Assembly (NCBI GenBank): GCA_945907085.1
Contig: CAMDSS010000151.1
Coordinates: 1-5,215, forward strand
From: Cyanobium sp. NIES-981
GTDB taxonomy: Bacteria > Cyanobacteriota > Cyanobacteriia > PCC-6307 > Cyanobiaceae
Length of the DNA: 5,215 nt
Direction of reading: 5' to 3'
The notes beneath the pieces were generated by a model that ran no database searches, was not told the DNA's origin, and saw nothing but the letters and a program-made list of their open reading frames with translations. How positions within the stretch are numbered: the first letter of the stretch is position 1; each line of letters begins with the position of its first letter. Below, piece by piece: positions 1-5,215 of this stretch. The position numbers were made by a program, and so were the translations under genes.

Positions 1-775
1 GCACCCGCCGGCTGACACTGCGGCTGGCCTGCCAGTACCAACGCCAAGGCAGCTCTTCGCCCTGGGACAGGCCTATGCGGGTGGATTGGACAAGGGCGGC
101 GGGCCCTGAACTCGCCAAAGCGGCCGACACCTCTACTGGCCGGGGGGCCAGCCAAACACCAGACCCCGGATCCACCGCCATGGCGTCATGGCGCTTACAC
201 AAGCCAAACCGCTTGGCCAACAGGGCCGGACCAGCCGCAATCCGCTCGGGCTCTCCAGGCAGCCAGGCGGCCCGCAGCAACACTCCATTGGCCCAATCGC
301 CTCGGCCTGTCACGACGTTGAGGCAGTGGTGAATGCCATAGCTCACATACACATAAAACCGCCCAGGCTCTCCAAACAGGGTTTCGTTGCTCGGGGTGCG
401 GCGGCGATGCCCGTGGCAGGCGGGCTCGCTCTGGCAATACGCCTCTGTTTCCACAATCACGCCCCACAGCAGCTCGCCATTGGGTTGGCATTTCACCAGC
501 AGGCAGCCAATCAATTCAGGTGCCACCTCTTCTGCGGGGCGGCAGAAGAACTCTGTAGGCAGGGATGGGAGGTCTTGGATCGACGAGATGGCTATGGGGG
601 TGGCTGCTCTTCCCCCAGTACTGCCAACGCAAAGCCAGGAAGCTCCATCGAAATGAAAGCGCGGCAACTGAGGCAAAAAGAAGGGAAGGCGCTGATGCTC
701 AAGGGCAAGAAGCGAATTCAGCCAAAACAATTCGAGTAGTCGCTTCAGATTACAACTCTGACCTTTGCAAGTCAT
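1..775 (-). CDS. 3-methyladenine DNA glycosylase (AAG/MPG family), 3' end cut by window edge
   Basis: This is a base-excision-repair enzyme that removes alkylated purines such as 3-methyladenine from DNA. Reading leftward from ATG 775-773 gives 258 codons with no stop before the window edge. The family domain starts near residue 76 with FFCRPAEEVAPELIG. It continues with VETEAY (108-113, holding the catalytic Glu111 and the Tyr of the active site), then CHG, the TPSNETLFGEPGRFYVYV block and YGIHHCLNVV (the base-flipping pocket with its conserved Asn). Near the edge it has RIGLSQGEELPWRWYW, which is close to the usual C-terminus, so only a few residues should be missing. Family members are usually about 190-210 residues. 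From Met775 there is an extra N-terminal stretch of about 75 residues, so the true start may lie downstream at a TTG (for example near 676 or 667); no convincing Shine-Dalgarno settles it. The gene is divergent from the carbonic anhydrase. The family call is firm; the start is not. Confidence 0.9.
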   Translation of the reverse strand, partial: MTCKGQSCNLKRLLELFWLNSLLALEHQRLPFFLPQLPRFHFDGASWLCVGSTGGRAATPIAISSIQDLPSLPTEFFCRPAEEVAPELIGCLLVKCQPNGELLWGVIVETEAYCQSEPACHGHRRRTPSNETLFGEPGRFYVYVSYGIHHCLNVVTGRGDWANGVLLRAAWLPGEPERIAAGPALLAKRFGLCKRHDAMAVDPGSGVWLAPRPVEVSAALASSGPAALVQSTRIGLSQGEELPWRWYWQASRSVSRRV

Positions 776-857
776 GTCAATCGACCCCGAATTTAATGAA
801 GCCAAGTTGAAACCACCTAAATTAGATTTCGTATTCCTGTAGCCCTACTCTTTTCGA
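776..857. promoter_or_regulatory. Divergent intergenic region between the glycosylase and carbonic anhydrase genes
   Basis: These 82 bases separate two divergent starts and must hold both promoters if 775 and 858 are the true starts. The stretch is clearly more AT-rich than the flanking genes. On the plus strand, TTGAAA at 807-812 resembles a -35 box, but the best -10 candidates at a 17-19 base spacing (around 830-837) are poor. On the minus strand, TTAAAT around 731-736 equivalents is not assigned; only AT-rich sequence near 791-796 could serve as a -10. The call is positional rather than motif-based. Confidence 0.25.
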
Positions 858-932
858 ATGCAACCTTCCAAGCATCTCTCTGTTGCCCTGATCGTTTCAG
901 GCATAGCGATCACCCCCATCGGAGCACTTGCA
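858..932 (+). other. Signal peptide coding segment of the carbonic anhydrase
   Basis: Residues 1-25 have a short positively charged start (Lys5, His6), a hydrophobic run from Leu7 to about Ile21, and a small-x-small ALA at 23-25 typical of signal peptidase I sites. It lies upstream of the TAG, so translation as written yields only this peptide plus three residues. Its intact state suggests the stop codon is recent or artefactual. Confidence 0.65.
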
Positions 933-1607
933 AAGCCCCAGTAGGGCTATTCCGGCAACGTTGCACCAGAAAAATGGGGCCAGCTGAGTTCTGAATATCG
1001 CACCTGCACCGACGGCTCTGAGCAAGCCCCCGTGAACATCGTGTCAAAGAGCACGGTGAAGAAGACAACCGCTACAGCCCTGCAGCCTGACTACGTCGCC
1101 ACCACCGGCACTGTGGTGAACACCGGTACCACGATCCAGGTGAACACCTCGGGCAATCTCAAAATCGGCACCACTCCTTACAAGCTACTGCAATACCACT
1201 TCCACACCCCCAGCGAAGAAGCCATCAACGGCGTTCATTACGACGCCAACGTGCATTTGGTGCACCAAGACGCCAAGGGCCGCCTGGCTGTGATTGGAGT
1301 GAACTTCAAAAAAGGTGCAGCCAATCCCTATCTCGCTTCATTCTGGAACAAACTGCCCGCCAAGAAAGGCGCCAGCATCGGCGTGAATCTTCCCTCCCTG
1401 AAGGAGCTGCTTCCGGCCTCACTGGAGTACTACAGCTACGCCGGTTCCCTCACCACGCCCCCTTGTACTGAAGGCGTGCGTTTTTACATCCTCAAGCAGC
1501 CCGTTTCCATCTCAGCCGAGCAACTGGCCACATTTCAAAAGCTCTTCCCCATGAATGCACGGCCACTGCAACCCCTCAATGAGCGGGTGATCAAATCGAG
1601 CAACTAA
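858..1607 (+). pseudogene. Alpha-type carbonic anhydrase with in-frame TAG at codon 29
   Basis: Alpha carbonic anhydrases interconvert CO2 and bicarbonate and, in bacteria, usually act outside the inner membrane. From ATG 858 the frame gives a signal peptide (residues 1-25, hydrophobic core, cleavage after ALA), then KPQ, TAG at 942-944, then GYSGNVAPEKWGQL. The family motif here is W-x-Y-x-G, so the TAG stands where TGG (Trp) is expected. The rest is full length (249 codons counting the TAG) with no frameshift. By eye the zinc ligands are His114 and His116 (QYHFH) and His133 (VHLVH); Glu120 is in TPSEE, Thr199/Thr200 are in SLTTPPC, and Cys50 and Cys203 form the likely disulfide. Odd points: the proton-shuttle His position reads Thr91 (NTGTTIQV), and the Glu before the third zinc ligand reads Asn131. 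Base composition is less GC-rich than in the neighbours. Possibilities are a recent pseudogene, a sequencing error, or readthrough. A restart at GTG 1032 would lack the signal peptide and the first strand. Confidence 0.85.
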
Positions 1608-1618
1608 GCCAAGCCCCA

Positions 1619-1660
1619 GGGCTCAGTCAGCCGAAAGGCGCCAGACTGGGCCCATCTTTA
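1619..1660 (+). terminator. Compound hairpin, likely terminator of the carbonic anhydrase gene
   Basis: GGGCTCAGTC (1619-1628) pairs with GACTGGGCCC (1644-1653) over ten pairs, with one G-U. The 15-base loop holds a second small hairpin, GCC-GAAA-GGC (1630-1639), closed by a GNRA-type tetraloop. The run after the stem is ATCTTTA, only modestly U-rich. It lies 11 bases after the carbonic anhydrase stop and ends 21 bases before the next start. It could be an intrinsic terminator or a structured leader of the small downstream gene. Confidence 0.5.
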
Positions 1661-1674
1661 CCGCTGTAAAACCC

Positions 1675-1812
1675 ATGGAATCCTCGGGGCTCACCCTCGC
1701 CACCGTGCTGGTGGCCACCAGTGGCCTGTTCGTACTGGCCACGTTGTTCTTCGGAACCAAAGGCGGCTACTACGACAGCGACGACTACGACGGCAACGGC
1801 ACGGCCCACTAG
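1675..1812 (+). CDS. Small single-pass membrane protein with acidic tyrosine-rich tail, 45 aa
   Basis: ATG 1675 opens 45 codons ending in TAG 1810-1812. Residues about 5-27 (LTLATVLVATSGLFVLATLF) form one hydrophobic helix. The tail is short, polar and acidic: GGYYDSDDYDGNGTAH, with three Tyr and four Asp. The N-terminus is only four residues long. I recall short proteins with this GGYYD/DDYDGNG tail as conserved hypotheticals in marine picocyanobacteria, but I know no function for them. The clean helix-plus-tail layout and good fit to the gap support a real gene. No Shine-Dalgarno is evident, which is common in cyanobacteria. The gene converges on the minus-strand gene at 1809-2105 with overlapping stops. 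The acidic tail could bind metal or a partner protein; that is a guess. Confidence 0.7.
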   Translation: MESSGLTLATVLVATSGLFVLATLFFGTKGGYYDSDDYDGNGTAH

Positions 1813-2105
1813 GGATTGCTGAGCCGTTCCGCCTCGGGGCAATCCTCCGAGGTGATCACATCATCGGGGTCGCCACTACGGCAGACGTAGGCCAGCCGGG
1901 TGCTCACCGCCCCAATCGACTCGAGCCGCACGCTCTCTTCCCAGGTGTGGGTCTCGTCGTCGTCTTCGGCGTCGTAGCGGAGGGTGACCATGTCACCTTC
2001 GATAGCCACCACCAAGGCCTCCTCCACCCAGCGCTGTTGATCGCGCAGAAACACCCACACCGGGCGCTTCTCGCTGCAAAACTGATCGAGCTTTCGATGC
2101 AGCAT
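1809..2105 (-). CDS. Conserved cyanobacterial protein of unknown function (DUF6679-like)
   Basis: The product is a soluble protein of 98 residues from ATG 2105-2103. The N-terminus reads MLHRKLDQFCSEKRPVWVFL, followed by RDQQRWVEEALVVAIEGDMV, TLRYDAEDDDETHTWEE and VRLESIGAVSTRLA. I recognise this pattern (MLHRK..., FLRDQQRW, SWEEMVRLESIGAV) from a family widespread in cyanobacteria that I believe is catalogued as DUF6679; the number is from memory. The alternating pattern suggests a small beta-barrel. No function is known to me. The frame stays open upstream to a GTG at 2150, adding 15 residues, but family members start at MLHRK. The gene is divergent from the creatininase-family gene (65 bases between starts) and convergent with the small membrane gene, so it is probably monocistronic. 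Confidence 0.75.
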   Translation of the reverse strand: MLHRKLDQFCSEKRPVWVFLRDQQRWVEEALVVAIEGDMVTLRYDAEDDDETHTWEESVRLESIGAVSTRLAYVCRSGDPDDVITSEDCPEAERLSNP

Positions 2106-2170
2106 GGGCCCCACCGGAGCTGCTGGCCTTCCAATCCTAGGCAAGCCCACCAGGGTTCAAGCTGTTCACC

Positions 2171-2977
2171 ATGACCTTTTCAGCCCCAAGCTCCCCTCCC
2201 GGGGCCCCAGCCCACTCTGCAGAAGCGATCCGCCTGCAACTGCGCAGCTGGCCCGAGGTGGAGGCCTACCTCCAAACCTGCAAGGGGGTGATTGTGCCCT
2301 TGGGTTCCACCGAACAGCACGGACCCACCGGAGCCATTGGTACCGATGCCCTCACCGCTGAAGCCGTGGCCCTTGAGGTGGGTCGCCGCAGCGGTGTGCT
2401 GGTGACGCCAGCCCAGGCTTTTGGCATGGCCGAGCATCACCTGGGCTTCGCCGGCACCGTGAGCCTGCAGCCCTCCACCCTGCTGGCCGTGCTCCATGAC
2501 GTGGTGCTCTCCTTAGCCGGCCATGGCTTTGAGCGCATCTTCGTCATCAATGGCCACGGCGGCAACATCGCCACCGCCAAGGCGGCCTTTGCTCAGGCCC
2601 ATGCCACCGCCGCGGCCCGGGGCTTGCCCCATGCCGATCGCCTGCGCTGCAAATTGGCCAACTGGTTCATGGCCGCACCGGTGATGCGCGAAGCCCGCAG
2701 CCTCTATGGAGATCGCGAGGGGCACCACGCCACCCCCAGCGAAATTGCCCTCACCCTGCACCTGGAGCCCAGCCTGCAGGCCAAGCAGCGCCCCCTGCCG
2801 GAAGCCGCTCCCGCCGGCCCCATCCACGGCCCAGACGATTTCCGCCGCCGCCATCCCGACGGCCGCATGGGCTCGGACCCCTACCTGGCCCAGGCCGACC
2901 ACGGCGCCCGTTTTCTCGATCTGGCCGCCACCGCCCTCAGCAGTGATCTGGAAGCCTTCCTGGCCGAGGCGGCCTAA
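2171..2977 (+). CDS. Creatininase-family amidohydrolase, 268 aa
   Basis: The family contains metal-dependent hydrolases of cyclic or linear amides: creatininase, FAPy-type deformylases of riboflavin/F420 synthesis, and mycofactocin MftE. Family metal ligands are visible: Glu48 and His50 in PLGSTEQHG, Asp59 in GTDALTAE, and His129 in the INGHGGN motif (127-132). A later acidic/His block, REGHHATPSEIA (182-193), supplies the last conserved Glu191. The length is usual for the family. The first 18 residues are Pro/Ser/Ala-rich and unlike the domain, so the true start might be slightly downstream, but ATG 2171 is the first Met. The substrate cannot be read from sequence; NGHGGN, rather than the NGHYEN I recall for true creatininases, argues against creatinine itself. 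gatC follows after 40 bases, which suggests co-transcription but not shared function. Confidence 0.88.
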   Translation: MTFSAPSSPPGAPAHSAEAIRLQLRSWPEVEAYLQTCKGVIVPLGSTEQHGPTGAIGTDALTAEAVALEVGRRSGVLVTPAQAFGMAEHHLGFAGTVSLQPSTLLAVLHDVVLSLAGHGFERIFVINGHGGNIATAKAAFAQAHATAAARGLPHADRLRCKLANWFMAAPVMREARSLYGDREGHHATPSEIALTLHLEPSLQAKQRPLPEAAPAGPIHGPDDFRRRHPDGRMGSDPYLAQADHGARFLDLAATALSSDLEAFLAEAA

Positions 2978-3017
2978 CCGCTAGCGTCCGTTCAAGTCCA
3001 AGGCCCCATCCAGCGCC

Positions 3018-3311
3018 ATGAGCAAGATCTCCGCCGACGACGTCCGCAAGGTGGCAGGCCTGGCCCGCCTCGACCTTCCGGAAGACAAGATCGCCACCTA
3101 CACCGGCCAGCTGGAGCGCATTCTCGAGTACGTGGCCCATCTCGAGCAGGTGGACACCGAGGGCGTGCCCCCCACCACCCGGGCCGTGGAAGTGGTGAAT
3201 GTCACCCGGGAAGACGCCGTTGATCCCACCCCGGTGCGCGAAGAGCTGCTTAACCTCTCGCCCCAGCGAGAAGGAGATTTCTTCCGGGTGCCAAAAATCC
3301 TGGCTGATTGA
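3018..3311 (+). CDS. gatC: Aspartyl/glutamyl-tRNA amidotransferase subunit C
   Basis: GatC is the small subunit that holds GatA and GatB together in the GatCAB complex. The complex amidates Glu-tRNA(Gln), and in some bacteria Asp-tRNA(Asn), in the cytoplasm. Cyanobacteria generally lack GlnRS, so the complex should be essential. The 97-residue product has the expected length and family pattern: ISADDVRKVAGLARLDL at the start, LERILEYVAHLEQVDTEGV in the middle helix, the PTTRAVEVVNVTREDAV linker that wraps GatA, and FFRVPKIL near the end. ATG 3018 gives the standard N-terminus. The gene is 40 bases after the creatininase-family stop and convergent with crtR. gatA and gatB are not in the window, as is common in cyanobacteria. 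Confidence 0.97.
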   Translation: MSKISADDVRKVAGLARLDLPEDKIATYTGQLERILEYVAHLEQVDTEGVPPTTRAVEVVNVTREDAVDPTPVREELLNLSPQREGDFFRVPKILAD

Positions 3312-3333
3312 TTAACCAATCAAAACTTGCCTT

Positions 3334-3359
3334 CGCCTAACGCAACTGCGCCTAACGCA
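3334..3359. repeat. 11-base tandem repeat covering the crtR stop codon
   Basis: CGCCTAACGCA occurs at 3334-3344 and again at 3349-3359, a period of 15 bases. Read on the minus strand, the second copy holds the crtR stop TAG (3354-3352). The first copy repeats a TAG in the same frame five codons later (3339-3337). It is probably a local slippage or duplication with no function. Confidence 0.6.
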
Positions 3360-4407
3360 CCGGTGAAATGGCGGTTCGGTGAAGCACCTCAAGCACGCGG
3401 CGACGGGCGTGGCGCGTGGGCATTAAGGCGGCGATGGGACGTAACTTGCTGCGGCGCTTGCGGTGGCTACGCACGCCGAGAAAGATGTCGTAGAGAAAGT
3501 TGAAACCATCACTGCGGGTTTCAAACAAGCCCAAGCGCTGGGGGGAACCCTTGGCATCCAAAATATGCTGCGTAGCGTGATAGGCCGGCCGGTATTCAAA
3601 CCAGGGAATGGATGGCCAAAGGTGGTGGATCAGGTGATAGTTCTGACCCATGATCAGCCAATTCAAGGCGCGGCTTGGATACACCCGGGCGTTGTGCCAG
3701 CGATTGCGCGATTGAAAGGGCCGGTGGGGTAAATAATCAAAAAACAAACCCAAGGTGACCCCCACAAGCAAGGCCGGGGCAAACCAACAATTAAAAACGA
3801 AGTCGAGAAAGCCAAACTTCACAGCAGCAATGACGATGCTTGCAAAAATTGCGCGGGCAATTCCCCACTCCAGCAATTCATTGTGGCGCCACAAACGCCT
3901 TTGGAAGAAGAAAAACTCGTGATAGAAAAAGCGCGGTGCAATCAGCCACAAGGGGCCAAAGGTGCTCACGATGTGGTCGGGATCGTTCTTGGGGTCATTC
4001 ACATGGGCGTGGTGCTGCAAGTGGACCCGCGTGAACACGGGGAAACTGAAACCCAGCAGCAGGGCCGCGCCATGGCCCATGAAGGCGTTCCAGAAGCGGT
4101 TGGGATGGGCAGCGTTATGGCAGGCGTCGTGGATCACGGTGCCCTCCAAATGGAGCGCCAAAAAGCCGGTGGCCAGAAGCACACCTAAGGGCCACTGGCC
4201 CACAAACCAGCCCCAGATGGTCAGGGCGGCCAAGGCATAGCCCCCCAAAAACAACGCCACCGTTGGATTCCAGGCGGCTGGCGGATCAAGAAATTCCTTC
4301 GGAACAGAGCGCGGCAACGGGGAGCTGGCTGGGGCAAAGGCAGCCGAATCCAGCCCAGCAGAGGGTCCTGCGGCAGGAGCTGAGACGCCAGTCAGAGCCT
4401 GTGTCAT
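3352..4407 (-). CDS. crtR: Beta-carotene hydroxylase, CrtR type
   Basis: CrtR is a membrane di-iron hydroxylase that adds hydroxyl groups to the beta-rings of carotenes to give zeaxanthin and related xanthophylls in cyanobacteria. It belongs to the fatty-acid-desaturase-like superfamily. The product is 351 residues from ATG 4407-4405. The three histidine clusters are clear: HDACHNAAH (93-101), HLQHHAH (129-135) and NYHLIHHLWP (256-265), with a further PHRPF (227-231). Hydrophobic segments lie near 50-90, 110-125 and 190-225. The block VPKEFLDPPAAWNPTVALF before the first helix is typical of the picocyanobacterial form. An in-frame GTG at 4446 would add 13 residues (ALFGVSYGAGCG after the start), but family N-termini with MTQA favour 4407. 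The Ala/Ser/Pro-rich N-terminus (to about residue 30) is variable. The C-terminus is basic (HRKRRSK). tRNA-Leu lies upstream on the same strand and gatC is convergent. Confidence 0.96.
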   Translation of the reverse strand: MTQALTGVSAPAAGPSAGLDSAAFAPASSPLPRSVPKEFLDPPAAWNPTVALFLGGYALAALTIWGWFVGQWPLGVLLATGFLALHLEGTVIHDACHNAAHPNRFWNAFMGHGAALLLGFSFPVFTRVHLQHHAHVNDPKNDPDHIVSTFGPLWLIAPRFFYHEFFFFQRRLWRHNELLEWGIARAIFASIVIAAVKFGFLDFVFNCWFAPALLVGVTLGLFFDYLPHRPFQSRNRWHNARVYPSRALNWLIMGQNYHLIHHLWPSIPWFEYRPAYHATQHILDAKGSPQRLGLFETRSDGFNFLYDIFLGVRSHRKRRSKLRPIAALMPTRHARRRVLEVLHRTAISPVR

Positions 4408-4511
4408 TCCACAACCTGCGCCATAACTAACCCCAAACAGAGCCACCTAAAAGAGTCGCGCCAAACGGATCCTTCGACCCATTGGGTGCGTGCAACTTAA
4501 GAAACTGCGGA

Positions 4512-4593
4512 TGCCCACCGGGGGACTTGAACCCCCACGACCTAAGCCACTGGTACCTAAAACCAGCGCGTCTACCAATTCCGCCAGATGGGC
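4512..4593 (-). tRNA. tRNA-Leu, anticodon UAG
   Basis: Read on the minus strand, the acceptor stem GCCCATC pairs with GGTGGGC (one U-G) with discriminator A. The D-arm region contains GGAATTGGTAGACGC, typical of leucine tRNAs. The anticodon arm is CTGGT-TTTAGGT-ACCAG with anticodon TAG, which reads CUN codons. A long class II variable arm (TGGCTTAGGTCGTG region) follows, then the T arm GGGGG-TTCAAGT-CCCCC. The 3' CCA is not encoded and must be added by the CCA enzyme. crtR lies about 105 bases downstream on the same strand. Confidence 0.97.
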
Positions 4594-4657
4594 AGAGGGC
4601 AACTCTAAGGACCCGACCCCAGGCCTGGCCAGAATGGGGCCATCCACGTCCAAGACC

Positions 4658-5167
4658 ATGGTTGCCACCCTGGGTGGCCTGGCCGCCCTACTGGTCGGTC
4701 TGGCGATCCTGCTATTGCCCTTGCTCGCCACCGAGCTGAGCCGCCCCCGCGACTCCGCTTGGGGAGCTGTGATGCTGCTGCTGGGCCTGGTCGTCGTCAG
4801 CAGCCGTGATCGCCTCACCGGCGCCCCCATGCTGGCTGTCCTGTGCGGCGGCCTACTCATTGGCCGCCTGGCCGTGGAAGTGGGCCAGGGCCGCTGGCGC
4901 CAGCTCACAGGCGAGGAGCAAACCCGACTGGGCTCGATCGAGCGCTGGAGGACCAGCCTCCAGCAACTGGGTGCCACCACCGCCAAGCTCTCCAGCCTTG
5001 TCGGCACAGCCACTAGTGGCCTGGGCGGCTGGTTCGGAGCCCTAAGACAACCCAAAACCACCACCAAGCGCTGGATCCGGCCAGAGGCGCCCCCCGCCGT
5101 GGTGGTCAGCTCGCTGGTGGAGGTGGAGGCCCTGATCCAAGCAGCAGATGACAACCAGGCGGGATAA
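4658..5167 (+). CDS. Ycf66-like membrane protein of unknown function, 169 aa
   Basis: Three hydrophobic segments appear at residues about 5-24, 33-48 and 55-70 from Met4658. The ELSRPRDSAWGAVMLLLGLV stretch followed by RLTGAPMLAVLCGG and a final GRLAVEVGQGRW resembles the layout of Ycf66 N-terminal domains (ELxRDxD, LLxG, RLxPxL, ExxRxR). That comparison is by eye and only moderate. The C-terminal 100 residues are soluble: a Gln/Ser-rich helix with WRTSLQQLGATTAKL, a Gly-rich patch and a basic KTTTKRWIRPEAPP segment. The frame extends upstream through the tRNA antisense region, which is a shadow. Usable starts are ATG 4634 and ATG 4658; I prefer 4658 because MVATLGGL directly begins the first helix. 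No Shine-Dalgarno decides. It is divergent from tRNA-Leu. I recall a hypothetical gene at this place, before ileS, in related genomes. Confidence 0.75.
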   Translation: MVATLGGLAALLVGLAILLLPLLATELSRPRDSAWGAVMLLLGLVVVSSRDRLTGAPMLAVLCGGLLIGRLAVEVGQGRWRQLTGEEQTRLGSIERWRTSLQQLGATTAKLSSLVGTATSGLGGWFGALRQPKTTTKRWIRPEAPPAVVVSSLVEVEALIQAADDNQAG

Positions 5168-5191
5168 TCCCCGTTTGATGCCTTAGGCGAC

Positions 5192-5215
5192 GTGTCCGCA
5201 AGCTCCGCCTCCACT
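5192..5215 (+). CDS. Possible 5' end of the next gene (GTG start), cut by window edge
   Basis: GTG 5192 opens eight codons (MSASSAST) to the edge, 24 bases after the previous stop. The ATG at 5178 is not a start because TAG follows two codons later. From remembered gene order the next gene would be ileS, but eight Ser/Ala-rich residues cannot confirm any family. The upstream TTAGG (5183-5187) is a weak Shine-Dalgarno candidate. Confidence 0.25.

Noticed and set aside
188..739. Long plus-strand open frame of 183 codons
   Set aside because: It lies antisense to the 3-methyladenine glycosylase, whose frame shows clear family motifs; the plus-strand product has no recognisable pattern.
1032..1607. 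Independent gene starting at GTG 1032
   Set aside because: The homology continues upstream through TAG to the signal peptide at 858, so this is an internal part of the carbonic anhydrase frame. A product from here would lack secretion and the first strand.
2513..2902. Minus-strand frame of 129 codons
   Set aside because: It is antisense to the creatininase-family gene, Gly/Ala-rich, and has no motif; a shadow.
3305..3322. Inverted repeat TGATTG/CAATCA at the gatC stop as a terminator
   Set aside because: The stem is only six mostly A-T pairs and is followed by AAAA rather than T on the gatC strand, so it is too weak to call.
4490..4657. Upstream extension of the Ycf66-like gene
   Set aside because: It reads antisense through the tRNA, and the encoded residues are tRNA-derived.
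4447..5214. Minus-strand open frame of 255 codons
   Set aside because: It runs through the tRNA-Leu gene and opposite the Ycf66-like gene. Its composition (Arg/Ser/Pro-rich) is that of a GC-rich shadow frame.
1..5215. HIP1 octamer (GCGATCGC) as a lineage marker
   Set aside because: I saw near matches such as CCGATCGC near 2635 but no exact octamer on a manual scan.

Overview
The window looks like chromosome from a GC-rich picocyanobacterium of the Synechococcus/Cyanobium type. The support is a CrtR-type beta-carotene hydroxylase, a small conserved cyanobacterial protein of unknown function, a Ycf66-like membrane protein, and the gene order creatininase-family / gatC / crtR / tRNA-Leu, which I recall from marine Synechococcus and Prochlorococcus. 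I could not check this by search. I see no phage genes, transposases, CRISPR array or integrase.

Layout. From 1 to 775 on the minus strand is a 3-methyladenine DNA glycosylase gene whose 3' end runs off the left edge. Divergent from it, across an 82-base gap, is an alpha-type carbonic anhydrase (858-1607, plus) with a signal peptide. An in-frame TAG at 942-944 interrupts it exactly where the family has a conserved Trp. A compound hairpin follows at 1619-1653, then a 45-codon gene for a single-pass membrane peptide with an acidic, tyrosine-rich tail (1675-1812). That gene converges on a minus-strand gene of unknown function (1809-2105); the two stop codons share one CTAG.

From 2171 on the plus strand come a creatininase-family amidohydrolase and gatC, 40 bases apart and probably co-transcribed. 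crtR is convergent with gatC (3352-4407, minus). Upstream of crtR on the same strand is tRNA-Leu with anticodon UAG (4512-4593). Divergent from the tRNA is a Ycf66-like three-helix membrane protein (about 4658-5167). A GTG-initiated frame that may be the next gene begins at 5192 and is cut by the edge.

The genes are mostly housekeeping: DNA repair, tRNA-dependent amidation, xanthophyll synthesis and a tRNA. I see no multi-gene system that looks new. The points most worth a second look are the interrupted carbonic anhydrase, which also appears to lack the usual proton-shuttle His and a second-shell Glu, and the small acidic-tailed membrane peptide.
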